A stretch of 64,000 nt of DNA from Paracoccus shanxieyensis (GTDB lineage: Bacteria; Pseudomonadota; Alphaproteobacteria; Rhodobacterales; Rhodobacteraceae). The stretch is taken from contig NZ_WMII01000006.1 of NCBI RefSeq assembly GCF_009711265.1, positions 158,300 through 222,299 on the forward strand, given 5' to 3'. Both the position numbers and the translations under genes were made by a program. This document shows positions 1-8,636 of this stretch, piece after piece (positions within the stretch are counted from its first letter, which is position 1; every line of letters starts with the position of its first letter). The notes beneath the pieces were generated by a model that was not told where the DNA came from, did no database searches, and saw only the letters and a program-made list of their open reading frames with translations.

Positions 1-1706
1 CCGTGCGGCAGGCCGGCATTGACCTGCGCGATCTGGCCCGCGATCAGGTCATGCACGCGTGGCGACTGCGACAGTTCGGCATAGGAGGTATAGGCCACGC
101 CGTTTTCCTGCGCCCATTGCCCCACCGCCTGAAAATCGATGCAGACGATCGCCACCAGCATGTCGCGCCCGCGCCCGATAACGGCGGCGTCCTTGATATG
201 GGGCGAAAACTTCAGCCGGTTTTCGATATAGGTCGGGATGAAGCGCGTGCCGTCGCGCTTTTCCACCACCTCGGACACGCGGCCCAGCACCACAAGCTGG
301 CCGTCGGGTTCGATCTGGCCCGCGTCGCCGGTCTGCAGCCAGCCATCGACCAGCGCCTCGGCGGTCGCTGTGGGGTTCTGGAAATAACCGTCAAAGATAT
401 TGTCGCCACGCAGCAGGATCTGGCCGGTTTCGTCGATGCGCATGTCGATGCCGGGAAAGGGACGGCCGACGGTGGTCAGGGAAATGTCGTCCGGCCCCTG
501 CGCCACGGCCAGCGCGCAGTTTTCGGTCTGGCCATAGAACTGGCGCAGGTTCAGTCCCAACGCGCGGAACCATAGAAACACGTCCTCGCCGATGGCCTCG
601 CCTGCGGTATAGGCGCGCTGGACGCGGGCAAGGCCCAGCTGGTCGCGGATCGGGCCGCAGATCAGCCATTCGCCCAGCCAGCGCGTCAGCCCGCCCTGAC
701 CGGGCTTGCCCGTCAGCCTTGCGCGTTCGGCAGCCATGGCGCGGGGCATGAACCAGTCGTAAAGCCAACGCTTCACCCCCCTGGTTTCGGCCATGCCCAC
801 CTGCACGCGGGTCAGCATCGCCGACCATGCCCGGGGCGAGGCGAAATACAGCGAAGGCGCAATTTCGCGCAGATCATGCAGCGCGGTTTCCTGCGCCTCG
901 GGGATGTTGACGCTGAAGCGCAGCTCGGTCGCGGCGCCGATTGAGAAGATGAAATCCCCGACCCATGCCATCGGCAGATAGGCCATATGCACCTCGCCCT
1001 GCCGGAAATATCCGGCGGCGGCGGCGTTTCTGACGCCTGACAGCACATGGCCGTGTTTCAGCGGAATGCCCTTGGGCGCGCCCGTGGTCCCCGAGGAATG
1101 CATCAGCACCGCGATGTCATGGACCGAGGGGCGCGCGATCAGCGCATCGCGCAACCCCGGATCGACCGACAGACGCGCCGCCCCGGCGGCCCGGATCGCA
1201 TCAAAGCCCATGACGCCCGCAGGCTCGCGTCCCGCAAGGCCGCGCGGGTCGTCATAGACCACCAGCCCCAGCGCAGGCCAGCTTTCGCGGGCCTCCAGCA
1301 TCTTGTCGACCTGTTCCTGATCTTCGGCGATGGCGGTGCGGATGTTTTCGCGCGCCATCTGCGCGGCCAGTTCCTCGGTCGGGGCATCGGCATAGGCGGG
1401 CGAGGGGATTGCCCGCAGGCAGGCGATGCCCAGCATGGCGAAATACAGGTTCGGGCGGTTGTCGCCGATGACCATGACGACATCGCCGGGTCCGATGCCC
1501 TGCGCCTCAAGGCCCGCGGCGAATTCGGTGACGGCGGCCAGATAGGCGCGCCAGTCATATTCCTGCCAGATGCCCCGGTCGCGTTCGCGCATGGCGATTT
1601 CGCCGGGATGTTCGGCGGCATTGCGCGCCAGACGGGCCAGAATGGTGTCGCCCGGCTGCCAGTCGGGATGCAGCGCGGCGGCGGTGTCGATGGGATCATG
1701 CTGCAT
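1..1706 (-). CDS. AMP-dependent acyl-CoA synthetase (3' end cut by window edge)
   Basis: Activates a carboxylic acid, probably a long-chain or aromatic acid, to its CoA thioester through an acyl-adenylate. The frame is open for 568 codons from the ATG at 1706 and runs off the left edge. Seen directly: the adenylate-forming P-loop SSGTTGAPKG near residues 203-212, and a C-terminal-domain stretch (HDLIAGQIAQVNAGLPHG) at the edge, so only a few dozen residues are missing. Its start overlaps the stop of the LivG-type ATPase gene upstream, so the two are co-transcribed. Acyl-CoA ligases of this type are common inside branched-chain-type ABC importer operons, which suggests the imported substrate is the acid being activated. 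The exact substrate cannot be read from sequence. Confidence 0.9.
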   Translation of the reverse strand, partial: MQHDPIDTAAALHPDWQPGDTILARLARNAAEHPGEIAMRERDRGIWQEYDWRAYLAAVTEFAAGLEAQGIGPGDVVMVIGDNRPNLYFAMLGIACLRAIPSPAYADAPTEELAAQMARENIRTAIAEDQEQVDKMLEARESWPALGLVVYDDPRGLAGREPAGVMGFDAIRAAGAARLSVDPGLRDALIARPSVHDIAVLMHSSGTTGAPKGIPLKHGHVLSGVRNAAAAGYFRQGEVHMAYLPMAWVGDFIFSIGAATELRFSVNIPEAQETALHDLREIAPSLYFASPRAWSAMLTRVQVGMAETRGVKRWLYDWFMPRAMAAERARLTGKPGQGGLTRWLGEWLICGPIRDQLGLARVQRAYTAGEAIGEDVFLWFRALGLNLRQFYGQTENCALAVAQGPDDISLTTVGRPFPGIDMRIDETGQILLRGDNIFDGYFQNPTATAEALVDGWLQTGDAGQIEPDGQLVVLGRVSEVVEKRDGTRFIPTYIENRLKFSPHIKDAAVIGRGRDMLVAIVCIDFQAVGQWAQENGVAYTSYAELSQSPRVHDLIAGQIAQVNAGLPH

Positions 1707-2475
1707 CGCGGGGCTTTCCGATATAGGCCTCGACCACACGCGGATCGGCGATGGCCTCGCGGGCGGGGCCCTGCGCGATCTGCTGGCCATTGTTCAGGAC
1801 CAGAACCCGGTCGCACAGCGCGGTCACGACATCCATGTGATGTTCGATGATCAGCACCGTCAGCCCCAGCGCGTCCTGCGCATCCAGGATGAAGCGGACC
1901 ATGTATTCCTTTTCTTCCTGGTTCATCCCCGCCATCGGCTCGTCCAGCACCAGAAGGCGGGGCTCGGCGCACAGCGCGCGGGCCAGTTCAACCCGCTTTT
2001 GCAGGCCCAGCGGGATCACGTCGACATGGGCGTCGCGGGCAGGGGCCAGTTGCAGAAGGTCGATCACTTCCTCGACCTTGCGGCGATGGGCGATTTCTTC
2101 CTTTTCGGCCCACCACGGATAGAACAGCGAGGCCAGCGGGTTGGGCTTCATATAGATGTGCCGGCCCATCAGGATGTTGTCCAGAACGCTCATGCCATGA
2201 AACAGCGCGACGTTCTGGAAGGTGCGGGCAACGCCCTTGGCGGCGATGCGAAACGGCTTCATGCCGTTGATCGGCTGACCGTCCAGCAGGATCTGGCCCT
2301 GCTGCGGCGGATAAAATCCGGTGATGGCATTGACCAGCGTGGTCTTGCCCGAGCCGTTCGGCCCGACCAGCCCGAAGATCTCGCCCCGCGCCACCGCGAT
2401 CGAGACATCTTTCAGCGCGACCACACCGCCAAAGCGGCGCGTCACGTCGCGGCATTCAAGAACCACATCCGTCAC
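1696..2475 (-). CDS. LivG-type ABC transporter ATP-binding protein
   Basis: A 259-residue cytoplasmic ATPase of the branched-chain amino acid (HAAT) importer family. Walker A is GPNGSGKTT near residues 38-46. The signature region reads PLGLQKRVELARAL, and Walker B is LLVLDEP. The LivG hallmark of a longer helical insert with MGRHIYMKP is present. It overlaps the acyl-CoA ligase gene, and the rest of the importer (permeases, LivF, binding protein) presumably lies beyond the left edge. HAAT importers next to acyl-CoA ligases often carry aromatic or dicarboxylic acids rather than amino acids; that is inference here. Confidence 0.93.
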   Translation of the reverse strand: MTDVVLECRDVTRRFGGVVALKDVSIAVARGEIFGLVGPNGSGKTTLVNAITGFYPPQQGQILLDGQPINGMKPFRIAAKGVARTFQNVALFHGMSVLDNILMGRHIYMKPNPLASLFYPWWAEKEEIAHRRKVEEVIDLLQLAPARDAHVDVIPLGLQKRVELARALCAEPRLLVLDEPMAGMNQEEKEYMVRFILDAQDALGLTVLIIEHHMDVVTALCDRVLVLNNGQQIAQGPAREAIADPRVVEAYIGKPRDAA

Positions 2476-2655
2476 GGGCGCACCCGCAAGACGTTCGGAC
2501 GCCCGGAAGGCGTGAAAGAACCGTGCATAGCTGTCCTCCCAAACAGTTCTGCTGGTCGGTTCCTCCCCCGACCACGGAGCTTGGGATCAGGCTAGCATCG
2601 CTTGGTGTTTTGGGTAAAACGAAAAGAATGGCAAAGTTCTTTCGAGAATCCTGAA

Positions 2656-3585
2656 ATGCACCCCAATCTTGTCGATCATCTGCAAGCCTTCTGCGCCGTC
2701 GTCGATCAAGGCAGCCTGACAGCGGCGGCGCGGGAATTGCGCAGGCCGATTTCGTCGGTCAGCTATTCGCTGACCCAGCTTGAGACGCAATGCGGCTTTG
2801 CCCTGCTGGGGACCGGCACCAACCGGGCCGAACTGACACCACGCGGCCGCGTGCTGCTGGCCGAGGCACGCAGCGTCGTCGAACGCGCCCGCAGTTTCAC
2901 CACCCATGCCCAATCGCTGGAGCGCGGGCAGGAAACCCATCTGCGCGTGTTGGTCGATGTGCTGTTTCCGCGCGCCGATCTTAACCGCGCCTTGCGGGCG
3001 TTTTCCGCAGCCCATCCCCATGCGCGCTGCCAGTTCTTCAATTCGTCGCTGGCGACGCTTTGGGATGATCTGCGCGATGGGGATTTCGATTTCGCGCTGA
3101 CCCTGGCCGCGGCCATCCCCTCGGATATCTCGGCCCGGCATCTGGCCTCCGAGGTGCTGGCTCCGGTCTGTGCCGCGCAGCACAGGCTGGCGCAGATGCC
3201 GCAACCGCTGCCGATGCGCGCCTTCGACCGGGAACGGCAGATCTATTACGTCGGCTCTCCGCTGATCGACATGGAGCGGGTGGGGTGGCTGTTCTCGTCC
3301 GATGTCTGGACGGTGAACGATGTGGACGCCATCAAGTCGATGGTGGTGTCGGGGCTGGGCTGGTGCTTTTCGGCGGCCCGCACATTCGCCGATGAAATGC
3401 AGCGCGGCGAGGTGGTCCGCCTGACCTGCGAGGATATGCAGTTCCACCCCGCCCGCACGGTCGTCGTCGCATGGCCCGCCCATCGCCTGCCCGGTCCCTT
3501 GGGCCAGCAGATGCTGGATGCGCTGACGCTGGGGCTGGGCCAGTCCGGGGCCCAGTCCGGGGGCCAGTCCCGAAGCGGGGCGTGA
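2656..3585 (+). CDS. LysR-family transcriptional regulator
   Basis: A 309-residue LysR-type regulator: winged HTH at residues ~5-65 (LQAFCAVVDQGSLTAAAREL then SSVSYSLTQLE), followed by a periplasmic-binding-like effector domain. I chose the ATG at 2656 because the HTH then begins at the usual distance. An upstream in-frame start at 2602 would add 18 atypical residues. It is divergent from the livG/acyl-CoA ligase operon across a 180-bp gap, the classic arrangement for a regulator of that operon. The C-terminus ends in a Gln/Ser/Gly tail made by a short tandem DNA repeat (3539-3570) and stops directly against the convergent histidine kinase gene. Confidence 0.92.
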   Translation: MHPNLVDHLQAFCAVVDQGSLTAAARELRRPISSVSYSLTQLETQCGFALLGTGTNRAELTPRGRVLLAEARSVVERARSFTTHAQSLERGQETHLRVLVDVLFPRADLNRALRAFSAAHPHARCQFFNSSLATLWDDLRDGDFDFALTLAAAIPSDISARHLASEVLAPVCAAQHRLAQMPQPLPMRAFDRERQIYYVGSPLIDMERVGWLFSSDVWTVNDVDAIKSMVVSGLGWCFSAARTFADEMQRGEVVRLTCEDMQFHPARTVVVAWPAHRLPGPLGQQMLDALTLGLGQSGAQSGGQSRSGA

Positions 3586-4929
3586 TCAGGCGGCGGCGGG
3601 CAGGGTCAGCGTCACCTCCAGCCCCGGCTTTGCATTGCGCATGTGCAGGCGGCCCTGCGCGGCATCGGCGACGGCGGCAACCACGGCCAGCCCGATGCCC
3701 TGACCTTCGCCATCGGGATCAAGGCTCAGGCCGCGCTGCGTCAGGCGGGTCAGATCGGCTTCCGGCACGCCCGGCCCGTCATCGCGGATGGTGATGCGGA
3801 TCTGGTCGGCCGCGCGTTCGACGGTCGCCCAGACGGTTTCATTCGCGTGGCGCATGGCGTTTTCCAGCAAGGCACCAAGCGCCTCGGTCAGATCATCGGC
3901 GTCGATGCGGGCGCGCAGGCCGGGGGCGGCCTTGACCTGCCAGTCGATCATCGCGCCCAGCGGCGTGCGGGTCAGCACCTCGACCAGCTTCGCGATCAGC
4001 GTGGCGGGTTCGGCGCCGGTGCTGGCGCGTTCGGTCTGAATGCGGGCGCGGGCCAGTTCGCGATCGACATGGCGGCGCATGGCGGCGGCGATGTTTTCGA
4101 TGCTGTCGGCCAGCTCATCCTCGCCCCGGTCGCGCAATTGCCGCGCGTCGCCCAGCAGCGCCTGCAGCGGGGTCTTCAGCCCATGCGCCAGATCGGCGGC
4201 GCGGTGGCGGGCGCGCGACAATTCGTGGTCGCGGGCATCCAGAAGCTGGTCGATCTGCGTGGCCAGCGCCACCACCTCGGCGGGCATGTCATTGCCGATG
4301 CGCGGCCGCTGCCCCGAGCCAAGCTGCGCCACCCGCGCGGCCACCTGCGCCAAGGGCCGCAGGCCGACCGTGACCTGCACGAAAGACGCCGCCAGCAGCA
4401 GCACCCCCAGCGTCGAGATATAGGGCAGCAGATCGGCCATGAAGCCGCGCCGCGCCATGGCCAGTTCGCTGCGGTCCAGCGCCACAAGGATCTGCGCAGG
4501 CACCGCCGTGTCGCCATCCCCGATCAGCAGGTTCTGTTCATAGGCCATCAGCGGCTCGCCCTTGGGGCCGCTCAGCGTCAGCATCCGCGTGGTGCCCGGC
4601 GCGGGCGGGCCCTTGAACATCGGCAGCGTGAAATCCCACAAGGACCGCGACTGCAACGTTTCGCTGCCCAGTTGCAACTGCCAGTAATGGCCCGAAAAGA
4701 TCTGCTCATACAGCGGATCCAGCGGCACGTTGCGCACGGTCGGGGTGGCGTTCGGGCGCGGTTCGATCATCGCCGCCACCGCAATCGCGCGCGACCGCAG
4801 ATCGGCCTGCGCGATGCGTTCGACATGGCGATCGAACAGGATGGCAAGGCCAAAGGCCGACAGCGCAAGCGCGACCAGAATCGCCCCCGCGCCTGCCAGC
4901 ATCATCCGCCAGCGGATCGAGCCTTTCAC
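3586..4929 (-). CDS. Two-component sensor histidine kinase
   Basis: A 447-residue inner-membrane sensor kinase of the PhoQ/QseC class. It has a TM helix at ~10-32, a periplasmic sensor region of about 130 residues, a second TM at ~170-190 and a HAMP-like linker. The phosphoacceptor H-box is AHGLKTPLQALL, followed by N-box ALLENAMRHA, G1 RDDGPGVP and G2 GEGQGIGLAVV. It overlaps the response regulator gene by 4 bp (ATGA). With the PepSY protein upstream it forms a three-gene operon. The PepSY partner hints at envelope or peptide/metal stress sensing, but the signal is not known. Confidence 0.94.
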   Translation of the reverse strand: MKGSIRWRMMLAGAGAILVALALSAFGLAILFDRHVERIAQADLRSRAIAVAAMIEPRPNATPTVRNVPLDPLYEQIFSGHYWQLQLGSETLQSRSLWDFTLPMFKGPPAPGTTRMLTLSGPKGEPLMAYEQNLLIGDGDTAVPAQILVALDRSELAMARRGFMADLLPYISTLGVLLLAASFVQVTVGLRPLAQVAARVAQLGSGQRPRIGNDMPAEVVALATQIDQLLDARDHELSRARHRAADLAHGLKTPLQALLGDARQLRDRGEDELADSIENIAAAMRRHVDRELARARIQTERASTGAEPATLIAKLVEVLTRTPLGAMIDWQVKAAPGLRARIDADDLTEALGALLENAMRHANETVWATVERAADQIRITIRDDGPGVPEADLTRLTQRGLSLDPDGEGQGIGLAVVAAVADAAQGRLHMRNAKPGLEVTLTLPAAA

Positions 4930-5588
4930 CCGTCCTGTTCCAGATAATAGCCAAAGCCGCGCCGCGTGCCGATGATGCCCGGCCCCAGCTTGCGCCGCAG
5001 GCGGGCCACGATGGCCTCAAGCGCATTGGCTTCGCGGGCGTCGTCGTCGCCATACAGCCGTTCCAGCAATTCGGTCGGCGGCACCACGCGGTCGCGGTTC
5101 AGCGCCAGATGCGCGATCAGGCGGAATTCCAAGGGTGTGACCTTGACGGGGATGCCGTCGATGCTGGCGCTCATGCGGTTCAGGTCCACGGCCAGCCGCC
5201 CGAATTGCTGCTGCCCGGTGCTGCGCCCGCCTGCGCGGCGGACCAGCGCGCGGGCGCGGGCGATCAGCTCCTCCATGCGGAAGGGCTTGGGCAGATAGTC
5301 GTCGGCGCCCGCGTCGATCCCCTCGACCCGCTCGGTCCAGCCACCGCGTGCCGTCAGGATCAGGACCGGGCTTTCGCAGCCCTCATTGCGCCAGCGTTTC
5401 AGGATGGTCAGCCCGTCCAGACGCGGCAGATTCAGGTCCAGAACGATCAGGTCGTAATGTTCGGTCCCGCCCCGGAACCACGCGGTTTCGCCATCCGTCG
5501 CCGACTCGACCAGAAAGCCCGAGGCGGTCAGCGCCCGGGTCAGATCCTCGGCGATTCGAGGGTCATCCTCGACCAGCAGGGTGCGCAT
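4926..5588 (-). CDS. OmpR-family response regulator
   Basis: A 220-residue DNA-binding regulator. The receiver domain (residues 1-115) has the acidic pocket VEDDP, the phosphoacceptor Asp in LIVLDLNLPRLDG, and the conserved Lys in LPKPFR. A winged-helix domain of the OmpR/PhoB type follows (VTPLEFRLIAHL through GTRRGFGYYLE). It is the partner of the overlapping histidine kinase. Its start codon abuts the stop of the PepSY gene, so all three are translated from one message. Confidence 0.95.
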   Translation of the reverse strand: MRTLLVEDDPRIAEDLTRALTASGFLVESATDGETAWFRGGTEHYDLIVLDLNLPRLDGLTILKRWRNEGCESPVLILTARGGWTERVEGIDAGADDYLPKPFRMEELIARARALVRRAGGRSTGQQQFGRLAVDLNRMSASIDGIPVKVTPLEFRLIAHLALNRDRVVPPTELLERLYGDDDAREANALEAIVARLRRKLGPGIIGTRRGFGYYLEQDG

Positions 5589-5899
5589 CAGTTGTCGTCG
5601 TCCTCGTCTATGTCCACGATCTTGCCGGTCGAGGCATCCATGTCCACCTCGATCATGCGGCCATCGGGGGTGATCAGATCCACCTCATAGACCAGAATGC
5701 CGTCGCTGTATTCCAGTTCCACCTCGACCACCTGTCCGGGATGCTGTTCGGCAAGGCGCGTCAGCACCTGCGCCAGCGGCATGATCTGGCCGCGTTCGAC
5801 CAGATCACGCGCCAGTTCGACATCCTGAAGGCTGCGGTCCCCGCCCGCGATCTGCGGCAGGGTGGCAAGGGCGATGGCAAGAAAAAGCGTGCGTGTCAT
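5588..5899 (-). CDS. PepSY-domain periplasmic protein
   Basis: A 103-residue secreted protein: signal peptide at residues 1-19 (ending LPQIAGG), then one PepSY domain with the typical alternating pattern VVEVELEYSDG...YEVDLITPDGRMIEVDMDASTGKIV. It ends in an acidic tail, DIDEDDDN, that could bind cations. It is the first gene of the PepSY-regulator-kinase operon. Small PepSY proteins next to two-component systems are known in many proteobacteria, often as regulators of kinase input; a role in tuning this kinase is inference. Confidence 0.9.
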   Translation of the reverse strand: MTRTLFLAIALATLPQIAGGDRSLQDVELARDLVERGQIMPLAQVLTRLAEQHPGQVVEVELEYSDGILVYEVDLITPDGRMIEVDMDASTGKIVDIDEDDDN

Positions 5900-6061
5900 G
5901 GGCCGGGATATAGCGCCGCAGCCCTGACATTTCCCTGACAGCCCGGATCAGATCGCTGTCAGCGCTTATGATGTAATGATTCGCAGGAAGGCGGCAGCGT
6001 CGTGGTGCGCTGGCCTGTGGAAACCCGGCAGAAGATGCCGCTAAGCAAAGGAATGATGCAG

Positions 6062-6805
6062 ATGGTACGCAAGATTGGCACGCAGGTCGCCGAACGGATC
6101 GACGGCACGCAACTGGCTGACTGGCTGTCCGGTCTGGGCGGCAATGACAGCCTTTACGGCTATGGCGGAAATGACACGATGCAGGGCGGCGCGGGCAACG
6201 ACAAGCTGTATGGCGGCTTTGGCAACGATCATCTTCTGGGCGGCGACGGCCATGACGATCTGGAAGGCGGCGCGGGCAATGACGTGCTGGATGGCGGCGC
6301 CGGCAATGACGAACTGGAAGGCGGCGACGGCAACGACCACCTGAAAGGCGGCGCGGGCCATGATGAGCTTGAGGGCGGGCGCGGCCACGACATTCTGGCC
6401 GGTCACGACGGCAATGACGATCTGGAAGGCGGCGACGGCAATGACAGCCTGTATGGCGGTTCGGGCAACGACACGCTGGAAGGCGGCGCGGGCAATGACC
6501 TGCTGTCCGCAGGTGCGGGCAATGACCGGCTTGAGGGCGATCGCGGCAATGACGTGCTGTCGGGCGGCGCAGGTGCCGACGTGTTCGAATTCGAGCGTGG
6601 CGACGGGCGCGACCGCATCACCGATTTCCAGAACGGGGTCGACCGCATTGATCTGGACGATTTCAGCCGTGGCCAGTTGAACAGCGTCATCAACAATGCC
6701 CGTCAGGTCGGCAATGATGTGGTGCTGGATCTGTCGGCGGATACCAGCGTCACGCTGCAGAACTTCCGTCTGGCCCAGTTGGATGCCAGCGATTTCCTGA
6801 TCTGA
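6062..6805 (+). CDS. RTX calcium-binding repeat protein
   Basis: A 247-residue protein made almost wholly of 17 consecutive RTX nonapeptides (GGxGNDxLx, residues ~28-180). A C-terminal RTX cap follows ([17 protein letters not shown]... ending ASDFLI), of the kind that carries the type I secretion signal. There is no Sec signal and no catalytic domain. I place the start at the ATG at 6062, because AAGGA at 6048-6052 sits 9 nt upstream; earlier in-frame starts (GTG 6002, ATG 6053) are possible. RTX repeats fold into a calcium-bound beta-roll after export. No type I exporter genes lie in the window, so any exporter must be encoded elsewhere. It could be a surface, matrix or adhesion protein. Confidence 0.9.
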   Translation: MVRKIGTQVAERIDGTQLADWLSGLGGNDSLYGYGGNDTMQGGAGNDKLYGGFGNDHLLGGDGHDDLEGGAGNDVLDGGAGNDELEGGDGNDHLKGGAGHDELEGGRGHDILAGHDGNDDLEGGDGNDSLYGGSGNDTLEGGAGNDLLSAGAGNDRLEGDRGNDVLSGGAGADVFEFERGDGRDRITDFQNGVDRIDLDDFSRGQLNSVINNARQVGNDVVLDLSADTSVTLQNFRLAQLDASDFLI

Positions 6806-6822
6806 CACGCCATCGCGGCGGT

Positions 6823-6839
6823 CCCGGCCATGCGCCGGG
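6823..6839. terminator. Hairpin after the RTX gene
   Basis: CCCGGC and GCCGGG pair across a 5-nt loop, 17 bp past the RTX stop and between two convergent genes. There is no clear T tract, so it is at best a weak terminator. Confidence 0.4.
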
Positions 6840-6854
6840 GCTGCTGCATCGCTG

Positions 6855-7349
6855 TCAGCTTTCCAGTTGCAGCAGGATCTGTTTCAGCCCCTCTTCCTCG
6901 ACCATGCTGGCCGCGACATGCGGCGCGAACCAGCCGCGGCGGCGCTGGCCCTGTTCGGGAAAGCCCTTCGACAGCTTCTCGACGCTCATCAGAAACACCT
7001 GCACCTCCAGCGGAACGAGAATACCCTTGGGCAGCATCTTGGCATAGTGATAGGTGCCGATGTGGTCCTTGCCGATGGTGCCGCGCACGCCCGCCTCTTC
7101 CCACGCTTCACGGCGCGCGGCCTCGGCCATGCTGCGCCCCTGCATGGGCCAGCCCTTGGGCACCACCCAGCGCCCGCTGTCCCGGCTGGTGATCAGCAGC
7201 ACGTCGCCATTTTCCGAATGGCGGCACAAGGCGGCGACCTGACGCTTGGGCGGCGGCGGGGAAAGATCTTTCTTCAGAAAATTCAGCAGTTTCTTGGGCA
7301 CCCGAAAATCCAAAAGCTCATACAAGAATGTCGAAAAGCTGGCATTCAT
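6855..7349 (-). CDS. Nudix hydrolase, diphosphoinositol-phosphatase-like
   Basis: A 164-residue Nudix enzyme, predicted to hydrolyse a nucleoside diphosphate linked to another moiety. The Nudix box lies in PKGWPMQGR...REAWEEAGVRG. The REUxEExGU core that binds Mg is intact, but the first Glu of the consensus (G-x5-E) is Arg, a variant often seen in the DIPP-like GWPM subgroup. I start at the ATG at 7349. The longer frame to 7643 has no plausible start context and its extra residues look non-coding. An unusual N-terminal 30-residue helical segment precedes the domain. It is convergent with the RTX gene. Confidence 0.9.
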   Translation of the reverse strand: MNASFSTFLYELLDFRVPKKLLNFLKKDLSPPPPKRQVAALCRHSENGDVLLITSRDSGRWVVPKGWPMQGRSMAEAARREAWEEAGVRGTIGKDHIGTYHYAKMLPKGILVPLEVQVFLMSVEKLSKGFPEQGQRRRGWFAPHVAASMVEEEGLKQILLQLES

Positions 7350-7687
7350 GGCCAGGCGATGCCAGCGATATATACCCCGACCGCCGCTTTGCGCCGCAGA
7401 TTGACCGAGCTTTGTAAACAAAGGCTGAATTTCTGGGCAAATTTGCGAACCAAGCGGTTTTCGGGCGGCGCTTGGCCGCGCGGTCCACGGGGTTTCAGGC
7501 CGCGCGTCGGTTGCCTGACCCGGATGTTCTTTGCTGTGTCCGACGCCAAACCTGCCTGCAATCGGGCTGCCTTGCTGTTCCGTTGCGGCACAGGTCTGCA
7601 CATCGGCGCGACAGGGACCGCTGGTCGCTTGACGAGGACACAAGGCTCGGATAGCCGAAGCCTGCTCGTTAGCAGGGGTAACCGAAC
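7350..7687. other. 338-bp intergenic region between two divergent genes
   Basis: This region separates the divergent Nudix and LuxR-type genes and must hold both promoters. I see no convincing gene in it. The last 30 bp before the regulator start can fold: a GGCT/AGCC element is followed by the perfect inverted repeat at 7661-7676. No tRNA or known riboswitch pattern was recognised. Confidence 0.5.
7661..7676. promoter_or_regulatory. Perfect 16-bp inverted repeat before the LuxR-type gene
   Basis: CCTGCTCGTTAGCAGG is a 6-bp perfect inverted repeat around CGTT. It ends 11 bp before the GTG start of the LuxR-type regulator. It could be a lux-box-like operator for autoregulation, or an RNA hairpin at the ribosome binding site. 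Neither role is proven. Confidence 0.5.
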
Positions 7688-8290
7688 GTGTCAGCGACTA
7701 CGGAGACTTATCTTCGCGCGATGCAGGTGATTGCGCCCTCTGGCTATTACATCGGCGTCCGGATCCGCGAAGCCCGCGCGGATATCGTCTACAACACCTA
7801 TCCCGAGGAATGGCGGCAGCGCTATCTGGCGATGTCCTATCGTCTGCGCGATCCGACGATCGCCTGGGCCTATGCCAACAAGGGTGCGGCGCATTGGAAA
7901 GACCTTGCGGATCTGGACACAGCGGGCATTTTTCCGGATGCCGCACGATACGGGCTGGCGCATGGCCTGATCATCGGCACGGGTGAGCTTGCCAAGCGCA
8001 CACTGGCGGGGTTCGCGCGCCCGGACCGCGCCTTTACCGCAGCCGAGGTCGACTGGCTGCAAGCAGCCGTCCGCCGCATCCATCAACATGCCCGACCGGA
8101 TGCGGTGACGTTTCGGGAATTGCAGGCTCTGCGGTTGATCGCCGAGGGCAAGCCCTATGCCATTGCCGCGCATATGCTGGGAATTTCGCAAAGCGCGCTG
8201 CGCGCCCGGCTGGCATCGGCGCGCAACCGGCTGAACGCCCGCACCGTCGCCGAGGCGCTGCAGCAGGCGCGCAGCAAGAACATCATCTGA
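7688..8290 (+). CDS. LuxR-type regulator with autoinducer-binding domain
   Basis: A 200-residue regulator. The N-terminal two thirds match the autoinducer-binding fold (YYIGVRIREARADIVYNTYPEEWRQRY, with WK, D and G residues typical of acyl-homoserine lactone pockets). A C-terminal LuxR HTH follows at ~140-195 (TFRELQALRLIAEGKPYAIAAHMLGISQSALRARLASARNRL). The start is GTG at 7688. No LuxI-type synthase gene is present in the window, so it may be a LuxR solo or have a distant partner. The HTH is somewhat diverged: the usual TVxxHxxxIxxKL is replaced by SALRARLASARNRL. Confidence 0.88.
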   Translation: MSATTETYLRAMQVIAPSGYYIGVRIREARADIVYNTYPEEWRQRYLAMSYRLRDPTIAWAYANKGAAHWKDLADLDTAGIFPDAARYGLAHGLIIGTGELAKRTLAGFARPDRAFTAAEVDWLQAAVRRIHQHARPDAVTFRELQALRLIAEGKPYAIAAHMLGISQSALRARLASARNRLNARTVAEALQQARSKNII

Positions 8291-8305
8291 TCGGCTGTCG
8301 GCCTG

Positions 8306-8494
8306 TCAACTTTCGGACCGGCTGGAAATGCCACCCGTCATTGCAACGAATGCCGCGTTGGCCAGCGTTCCGATGGTGCCACAGCCGATATAGGTCAGCG
8401 CAATCCGACCCAAGGATCCGTCCAGAAGATAGGCGCATAGCGCGCAGAATGCACCGACCATGCACCCCATTATCAGCATCGGCATGAAAGACAC
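8306..8494 (-). CDS. Small hypothetical membrane protein
   Basis: A 62-residue protein with two hydrophobic segments: residues ~3-23, MPMLIMGCMVGAFCALCAYLL, and ~29-52, ending FVAMTGG. These are separated by a short charged turn. The start is GTG at 8494 or ATG at 8485, and no strong ribosome binding site is visible. The competing longer frame (8283-8549) reads as an arginine/histidine-rich shadow and lacks the regular membrane pattern. Function unknown. It is convergent with the LuxR-type gene. Confidence 0.6.
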   Translation of the reverse strand: MSFMPMLIMGCMVGAFCALCAYLLDGSLGRIALTYIGCGTIGTLANAAFVAMTGGISSRSES

Positions 8495-8596
8495 TTTTAG
8501 CTAACGCGAGGGGAAACCCATAAATACACGCTAAAGGCGTTTGAAGCAACCTAGATGAAATAAGCTTAATAATTTAATCAATCAGAACGGGAAAGA

Positions 8597-8626
8597 TGGC
8601 GGGCGGGCAGATCTTGCCGCCCGCCA
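8597..8626 (-). terminator. Rho-independent terminator of the OYE gene
   Basis: TGGCGGGCGG and CCGCCCGCCA form a perfect 10-bp stem with a 10-nt loop, 10 bp beyond the OYE stop codon. On the minus strand it is followed by TCTTTCCCGTTCT. Confidence 0.75.
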
Positions 8627-8636
8627 CCTGCTTCGG

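Noticed and set aside
6150..6600. Regular 27-bp repeats that could suggest a CRISPR or minisatellite
   Set aside because: They are in frame and encode RTX nonapeptides; there are no constant repeats with unique spacers.
7346..7603. An 85-codon minus-strand frame upstream of the Nudix gene
   Set aside because: No ribosome site, no domain, basic low-complexity composition; better read as promoter region.
8283..8549. An 88-codon minus-strand frame over the small membrane protein
   Set aside because: The alternative frame at 8306-8494 has a regular two-helix membrane pattern. This one is a His/Arg-rich shadow.
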